Positions 29,630-33,212 of a DNA stretch of 33,212 bases are shown here, piece after piece (the first letter of the stretch is position 1; each line of letters starts with the position of its first letter). The notes below the pieces were generated by a model. That model saw only the letters and a list, made by a program, of their open reading frames with translations. It was not told the DNA's origin and searched no databases. The position numbers were made by a program, and so were the translations under genes. The stretch is from Streptomyces sp. SID3212 (GTDB lineage Bacteria > Actinomycetota > Actinomycetes > Streptomycetales > Streptomycetaceae), in the NCBI RefSeq assembly GCF_009865405.1, contig NZ_WWJY01000785.1:1-33212 (forward strand), written 5' to 3'.

Positions 29630-29700
29630 CCGGCCTCGGGGAGCTGGCGGGTTTCCGACGGAAGTCCCGGGAGCGCGGCGGTGTCCGGTCGCGGCGCCGG

Positions 29701-29706
29701 TACGTT
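29701..29706 (+). promoter_or_regulatory. -10 element TACGTT, leaderless start for the methyltransferase gene
   Basis: TACGTT is followed by 6 nt and ATG 29713; no Shine-Dalgarno is present. Confidence 0.45.
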
Positions 29707-29712
29707 TCCCGT

Positions 29713-30294
29713 ATGCGGAACGATCAAGGGGTGGGCTGGTTCAGCGTGGAGACCCCGTTGCCCACGGGTGGGATGCGCATAGGGGTCACGGACCAGGGTG
29801 TGGTGTCGACCGTGGCGTTCGGGGCGGAGGTCGGCGGCGACGCGGACTTGGGCGCGGACAGCGGCCCGTACACCGGCCCGGACCTCACCACCGAGGACCG
29901 GAGAGCCGCCGCTGTCACGGCCCAACTGGCCGAGTACTTCGCGGGCAGGCGAAGGGAGTTCGACCTCCCGATCGACTGGCGTGCGACCACCGGCGCCCAA
30001 CAGACCGTCCTGCGGACCCTGCACCGCACGGTGGGGTACGGCACGACGATCACGTACGGCGAACTGGCCGACCGCAGCGGGGCGTTCGACGAGGACCCCG
30101 ACGAACGCGGCCTGCGGGCCAAGACGGTGGGCTCGATCATGGGCTCGGCGCCGGTCTCCGTCCTGGTGCCGTGCCACCGGGTGGTGGCGGCGGGCGGGAT
30201 CGGCGGTTACGGCGGGGGTGAGACCGGGCTGGCGACCAAGCGGTGGCTGCTGACGCTGGAGGGGGTGTTGGCGCCTACGTTGGACTGGTCGTGA
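29713..30294 (+). CDS. ogt: Methylated-DNA--[protein]-cysteine S-methyltransferase
   Basis: A 193-residue suicide DNA-repair protein that transfers the alkyl group from O6-alkylguanine (or O4-alkylthymine) to its own cysteine. The acceptor motif is Val-Leu-Val-Pro-Cys154-His-Arg-Val-Val. It is preceded by the Tyr-Gly-Glu-Leu-Ala DNA-binding segment and followed by Gly-Gly-Tyr-Gly-Gly-Gly...Lys-Arg-Trp-Leu-Leu. The intervening segment is somewhat longer and acidic (Phe-Asp-Glu-Asp-Pro-Asp-Glu-Arg). The helix that normally carries the Arg finger before the acceptor reads Leu-Arg-Ala-Lys-Thr-Val-Gly-Ser-Ile-Met-Gly, lacking the usual Arg-Ala-Val-Gly-x-Ala, so activity may be modified. ATG 29713, probably leaderless. 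The next gene is convergent. Confidence 0.88.
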   Translation: MRNDQGVGWFSVETPLPTGGMRIGVTDQGVVSTVAFGAEVGGDADLGADSGPYTGPDLTTEDRRAAAVTAQLAEYFAGRRREFDLPIDWRATTGAQQTVLRTLHRTVGYGTTITYGELADRSGAFDEDPDERGLRAKTVGSIMGSAPVSVLVPCHRVVAAGGIGGYGGGETGLATKRWLLTLEGVLAPTLDWS

Positions 30295-30341
30295 GCGGGG
30301 GCGCGGTGCGTGCGGCGCGCTGACCGTACGTACGAAGGTGG

Positions 30342-30362
30342 GTACGTAGGTAGGTAGGTACG
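30342..30362. repeat. GTAG/GTAC tetranucleotide microsatellite
   Basis: A run of GTAC GTAG GTAG GTAG GTAC lies 48 bp after the methyltransferase stop, preceded by GTACGTAC at 30326-30333. It is a simple-sequence tract, unusual in such a G/C-rich chromosome. Confidence 0.8.
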
Positions 30363-30380
30363 CGCGCCGCGCCGTTCTCG

Positions 30381-30429
30381 ATTCCCGATTCCCGATTCCC
30401 AATTCCCGATTCCCAATTCCCAATTCCCG
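30381..30429. repeat. Seven tandem heptamers ATTCCC(G/A)
   Basis: Seven contiguous 7-bp units occupy exactly 49 bp, the last base alternating G, G, A, G, A, A, G. The minus strand therefore has seven GGG runs with 4-nt loops, a textbook G-quadruplex pattern. It lies between two converging stop codons. Confidence 0.95.
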
Positions 30430-30437
30430 AAGGATCC

Positions 30438-30980
30438 TCAGCGGCGCGCGTGGCGGATCGTCAAGCGTCCGAATCCCATGGTCCCGGAGATCCGGATCGT
30501 TGGGCCGCCCGGGCGGGGGGGCAGCCGGGGTGTGTAGCGCGAGTCCTTCCAGCCGGTGCGCAGACCCTCGATGTCGACGATCGCGTCGCGAGGCACCGTG
30601 ATCTTGGCCCGGCCGGTGCCGAGTTGCAGCTCTATGTCGACCACCGGATGGTCGATGACCGCCCGGGACAGGTCCAGCCGCACCCTGCCGAACGCGGACC
30701 GGACCTTGAGGCTTCGCGGTACCCGCCACACGCCGCGCCGCCGGATCCGTCCGCCGGCGGCGGCGATCGTGGACGTGGTGGCCGCCTTCTCCGCCGGGAG
30801 GGCGGCCAGCGCCGCCGTGAGTTCGCTGTGCGTCGGGACGGTGAGCACCTGGTGCAGGCGTTCGTCCAGGTCGTCGTGAGAGATGTGGCCCTCGGCGTAC
30901 GCCTCTTGGAGGCGCCGTACGGCCGTGTCGCGGTCGTCTTCGGTGATGAGCGGCGGCCGGCCTTCCGGCGGAGTGGTCAC
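30438..30980 (-). CDS. DUF1707 domain-containing protein with a LiaF-like C-terminal domain
   Basis: A 180-residue protein. The N-terminal DUF1707 domain (about residues 10-60) reads Ile-Thr-Glu-Asp-Asp-Arg-Asp-Thr-Ala-Val-Arg-Arg-Leu, Ala-Glu-Gly-His-Ile, Leu-Asp-Glu-Arg-Leu and Thr-His-Ser-Glu-Leu. The C-terminal half (about 85-175) is a beta-rich repeat with Phe-Gly-Arg-Val-Arg-Leu-Asp-Leu and Gly-Thr-Gly-Arg-Ala-Lys-Ile-Thr-Val-Pro, similar to the cell-wall-stress LiaF/DUF2154 type. There is no transmembrane segment. The start is GTG 30980: TACAGT lies exactly 6 nt upstream, indicating a leaderless mRNA. An in-frame ATG at 31025 would overlap the next gene. Function unknown; a cytoplasmic or membrane-associated envelope-stress role is possible. 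Confidence 0.85.
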   Translation of the reverse strand: MTTPPEGRPPLITEDDRDTAVRRLQEAYAEGHISHDDLDERLHQVLTVPTHSELTAALAALPAEKAATTSTIAAAGGRIRRRGVWRVPRSLKVRSAFGRVRLDLSRAVIDHPVVDIELQLGTGRAKITVPRDAIVDIEGLRTGWKDSRYTPRLPPRPGGPTIRISGTMGFGRLTIRHARR

Positions 30981-30986
30981 TTTTTC

Positions 30987-30992
30987 ACTGTA
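30987..30992 (-). promoter_or_regulatory. -10 element TACAGT, leaderless start for the DUF1707 gene
   Basis: On the minus strand TACAGT is followed by GAAAAA and the GTG at 30980. It overlaps the intergenic junction with the NmrA-like gene, whose stop is at 31003. Confidence 0.5.
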
Positions 30993-31002
30993 CTGCTCCG
31001 CT

Positions 31003-31845
31003 CTACGGGCGAGGCGGGGCGGCATCGGTGAGGAAACGGCCCTCCAGGAACTCTTCCCAGGTGCGGGTGCCGAAGTCTGTGCCTTCGAGGGAGAGGTTTC
31101 CGTCGGCCCGGTACACGCGGCCGGCCTTTCCCGGCATCCGGACGGGGAGCAGCGGTCGCTTCCTGCCGGTGGCGCGCAGGTATGCGCGGATCGCGTCGGC
31201 CGACTCGTACACCTTCGGTCCTGCGAGGTCGGGCACCAGCCCGGCGGGCTTGTCCAGGGTCAGTTCCACCAGGCGGGCGGCCACCTCGCGGGAGTCGACG
31301 GGCTGGAGGCGGAGGCCCGGGACGGGGATCACGGGCAGCTTGGCCATCTTCTCGACGACGGTCAGCAGCAGGTCGTGGAACTGCGCGGCCCGCAGGGTGG
31401 TCCAGGGCACGCCGGAGGCGGCCACGGCCTCCTCGGCGGCGAGCTTGGACGTGAAGTAGCCGAGCGGGACGCGGTCGGCGGCGATGACCGAGATGAACAC
31501 GAGGTGTTTCACCCCGGCGCGGGAGGCGGCACGCACCAGGTTCCGGGTGGCGACTTCGTCGCCCTTGGGGCCGCCGGCGAGGTGGAGGACGATCTCGGTC
31601 CCGTCGACGGCGGCCTGGATGCCGTCGCCGACGTCGTTCTTGAGGAGGTCGGCGGTGACGTACTGGACGGGGGCCTGGTCGTCTGTGAGTGGGTGGGGGC
31701 TGGGGTGAGGGTTGGGGTGGGGGTGGCGGCTGAGTACCCGTACGTCGTGACCGGTGGCGCGGAGGAGCGGGAGGACGTGACGGCCGAGGGTGCCGGTGCC
31801 GCCGGTGAGGAGGATGGGTGGCGTGGTCACGGGTCGCGTGGTCAT
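31003..31845 (-). CDS. NmrA-like atypical SDR, NAD(P)-binding protein
   Basis: A 280-residue atypical short-chain dehydrogenase/NmrA-family protein. The glycine loop is Thr-Gly-Gly-Thr-Gly-Thr-Leu-Gly-Arg (about residues 14-22). Val-Arg-Val-Leu-Ser-Arg follows beta-2, suiting NADPH, and Val-Phe-Ile-Ser-Val-Ile-Ala-Ala-Asp-Arg and Tyr-Phe-Thr-Ser-Lys-Leu-Ala-Ala-Glu-Glu hold the Tyr/Lys pair. Val-Pro-Trp-Thr-Thr-Leu-Arg is the typical ending of the NAD(P) half. Members are redox sensors or reductases of unknown substrate. A His-Pro-His-Pro-Asn-Pro repeat (about residues 41-52) is inserted after beta-2. ATG 31845 with GGAGAG upstream. It is divergent from the sigma factor gene; in actinobacteria such SDRs often neighbour SigJ/ECF41-type sigma genes. 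Confidence 0.85.
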   Translation of the reverse strand: MTTRPVTTPPILLTGGTGTLGRHVLPLLRATGHDVRVLSRHPHPNPHPSPHPLTDDQAPVQYVTADLLKNDVGDGIQAAVDGTEIVLHLAGGPKGDEVATRNLVRAASRAGVKHLVFISVIAADRVPLGYFTSKLAAEEAVAASGVPWTTLRAAQFHDLLLTVVEKMAKLPVIPVPGLRLQPVDSREVAARLVELTLDKPAGLVPDLAGPKVYESADAIRAYLRATGRKRPLLPVRMPGKAGRVYRADGNLSLEGTDFGTRTWEEFLEGRFLTDAAPPRP

Positions 31846-31946
31846 GGTCTCTCCAGAGTGGTCGGATGCGGTTTTCGCCCCCTGTCACCTCAGCAGGTTC
31901 CGGAGGGTCTGGTTCTTTGACACTCCGCGAGTGAGGGATGTGACCG

Positions 31947-32845
31947 ATGGGCGACGAAGCATGGCTGACCGGGCGTTTCGAGGAGAACCGGCCGCGCCTG
32001 CGCGCGGTGGCGTACCGGATGCTCGGCTCGGCGAGCGAGGCGGACGACGCCGTACAGGAGGCATGGCTGCGCATGAGCCGCGCCGACACGGACGACGTGG
32101 AGAACCTCACCGCGTGGCTGACGACGGTGGTGGCGCGGGTGTGTCTGAACATGCTGCGTACGCGGCGGTCGCGGCGCGAGGAGCCGCTGGAGCTGTACGG
32201 GGCGGGGCGGCGGGGCCGGGGCTGGGGGTGGGCGTGGGCGCTGGGCCTGTCGATCCCGAGGAGGAGGCGCTGCTGGCCGACTCGGTCGGGCTGGCACTGC
32301 TGGTGGTACTGGACACGCTGGCCCCGGCGGAGCGGCTCGCCTTCGTCCTGCACGACCTGTTCGCCGTGCCCTTCGGTGAGATCGGCCCGATGATCGAGCG
32401 TTCGCCGACGGCGGCCAGACAACTCGCGAGCCGCGCGCCGCCGGGTCAGAGGGGGCGCGCCGGTGCGGGAGCGGATCTCACGCGCCAACGCCGTGTTGTC
32501 GATGCCTTCTTGGCGGCGTCACGTGGTGGGGACTTCGAGGCGCTGGTCGCGCTGCTGCACCCGGATGTGGTGCTGAGGGCGGACCGGTCGGCCGGCCCGA
32601 CGCCCGCTCCTCTGCTCATTCGGGGGGCACGAACGGTGGCCAGGGGCGCGATGGCGGCGACGGGACGGGCGAGGTACACCCAACCGGCGCTGGTGAACGG
32701 GGCGGTGGGACTGGTGATGGCCCCTCGCGGCCGGTTGTTCCTGGTGCTGAGCTTCACGATCACGGAGGGCGGGATTGCCGGTATCGACGTGATCGCGGAC
32801 GCGGAGCGTCTGCGGGCGTTGGACTTGGCGGTGCTGGAGGGGTGA
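31947..32845 (+). pseudogene. SigJ/ECF41-type RNA polymerase sigma factor, frameshifted
   Basis: Two reading frames together make one sigma factor. Frame one (31947 to about 32190) gives the sigma-2 region: Ala-Tyr-Arg-Met-Leu-Gly-Ser-Ala-Ser-Glu-Ala-Asp-Asp-Ala-Val-Gln-Glu-Ala-Trp and Ala-Trp-Leu-Thr-Thr-Val-Val-Ala-Arg. Frame two (about 32235 to 32845) gives the sigma-4 region (Leu-Ala-Pro-Ala-Glu-Arg-Leu-Ala-Phe-Val-Leu-His-Asp) and a C-terminal SnoaL-like domain typical of ECF41/SigJ. The switch corresponds to loss of one base (or a -1 shift) inside a G-rich tract. A second anomaly lies near 32430-32470. It is either a decayed gene, a sequence error or programmed shift. GAGGGA precedes ATG 31947. 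Confidence 0.8.
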
Positions 32846-32857
32846 GGGGGGCGGAGG

Positions 32858-33160
32858 GTGAGGAGCGGGGCGGGGGCGGGGTTTGTCGCGGTGATCGACG
32901 ACGTGGTGGTACGCCGTACCCACCTGGACTTCTACCGGCGGACGCTGCGAACCCACCCGTTCCACCTCGTGGTCCTGGCCCCGGGCCCGGCGGCTGCCTG
33001 GCAGCGCAACCAGACGAGGGCGAAGACCCTGACGACGGACTGGTCACCACTGGACGAGGCGATGCGCACGGAATTGGCCGGCCAGGGAACGTGGATCGAC
33101 AACGCGGCCCAGACGGTGGAGGAGACGGCCGAGGCGGTGCTGGATGCGGTGGGGGGTTAG
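32858..33160 (+). pseudogene. C-terminal remnant of a P-loop phosphotransferase-like protein
   Basis: A 100-residue frame. Phe-Val-Ala-Val-Ile-Asp-Asp-Val-Val-Val, His-Leu-Val-Val-Leu-Ala-Pro and Trp-Ile-Asp-Asn-Ala-Ala-Gln-Thr-Val-Glu-Glu-Thr match the second half of small AAA/P-loop kinases of the chloramphenicol-phosphotransferase or adenylylsulfate-kinase kind. In these, strand 3 carries the Asp pair, a Leu-x-Ala-Pro strand follows, and the C-terminus reads Ile-Asp-Thr...Thr-x-Glu-x-Thr. The Walker A loop and the first 80 or so residues are missing: upstream is the sigma factor and a G-rich stretch. A GTG at 32858 with a purine-rich upstream could still produce the fragment. It lies 12 nt after the sigma remnant. 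The last 52 bp of the window are G/T-rich and hold no gene I can support. Confidence 0.6.
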
Positions 33161-33212
33161 TGGTGGGGGTGGGGTGGTTGGGTGCGGGTTCGGGCCGAGG
33201 GGTAGTCGGGGG

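Noticed and set aside
30207..30416. Short minus frame with Gly-Ile-Gly-Asn-Trp-Glu-Ser repeats
   Set aside because: It is simply the translation of the heptamer array and shadows the methyltransferase gene; no start signal.
1..33212. tRNA, rRNA, insertion sequences, integrases or prophage genes
   Set aside because: I saw no tRNA cloverleaf sequences, rRNA segments, transposase motifs or terminal inverted repeats, so the accessory blocks cannot be tied to a specific mobile element.

Overview
The window is high-GC, gene-dense actinobacterial DNA, almost certainly Streptomyces chromosome. Evidence is strong third-position G/C bias, frequent GTG starts, families largely restricted to actinobacteria (DUF3151, DUF3152, DUF397, DUF1707, XRE/DUF5753), a perfect Streptomyces-type parS site and the motif GCCCGTCCGGCGATTGAGGA that recurs between Streptomyces genes. 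The pyrE - fba - ... - kynA-kynU - ... - purA order is, from memory, a core Streptomyces arrangement a few hundred kilobases from oriC; the parS site fits that position.

Layout. (1) 1-6.2 kb: end of a membrane-anchored protein, aldose 1-epimerase, pyrE, parS palindrome, class II aldolase fba, a terminator, a MalY/PatB-type PLP enzyme, a DHA2 exporter and a DUF3151 protein. (2) 6.3-10.5 kb: a secreted DUF3152 zinc-protease-like protein, then tryptophan 2,3-dioxygenase, kynureninase and an alpha/beta hydrolase that can supply the formamidase step, i.e. tryptophan to anthranilate. (3) 10.5-13.3 kb: intergenic repeats, a DesK/NarL-type two-component system and a small secreted Gly/Asn-repeat protein. 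(4) 13.4-15.6 kb: an NADP-binding reductase and an SDR, divergent from a TetR regulator with a dyad between them. (5) 15.7-19.0 kb: a membrane protein, a diacylglycerol-kinase-like protein without the kinase signature, and purA behind a structured leader.

(6) 19.1-24.4 kb is the first striking accessory block. It is a minus-strand operon encoding an XRE regulator, a DUF397 protein with an internal duplication, a 1246-residue CHAT protease - STAND ATPase - TPR protein, and a small single-pass membrane protein. Junctions are 4-nt overlaps or a 35-nt gap. It looks like a signal-gated protease/effector module. (7) 24.5-26.6 kb is a second accessory block: an unrecognised protein, a three-fold-repeat (beta-trefoil-like) cytoplasmic protein, a 59-residue basic protein whose core aligns without gaps to the plant YABBY (HMG-like) DNA-binding motif, and an acidic partner.

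(8) 26.7-33.2 kb: esterase, SnoaL-like protein, HxlR regulator divergent from an imine-reductase-like enzyme, a methylguanine-DNA methyltransferase family protein, a seven-copy heptamer array with G-quadruplex potential, a DUF1707 protein, an NmrA-like SDR, a frameshifted SigJ-type sigma factor and a truncated P-loop kinase remnant. A recurrent feature of the whole window is in-frame short tandem-repeat expansion inside otherwise conserved proteins.
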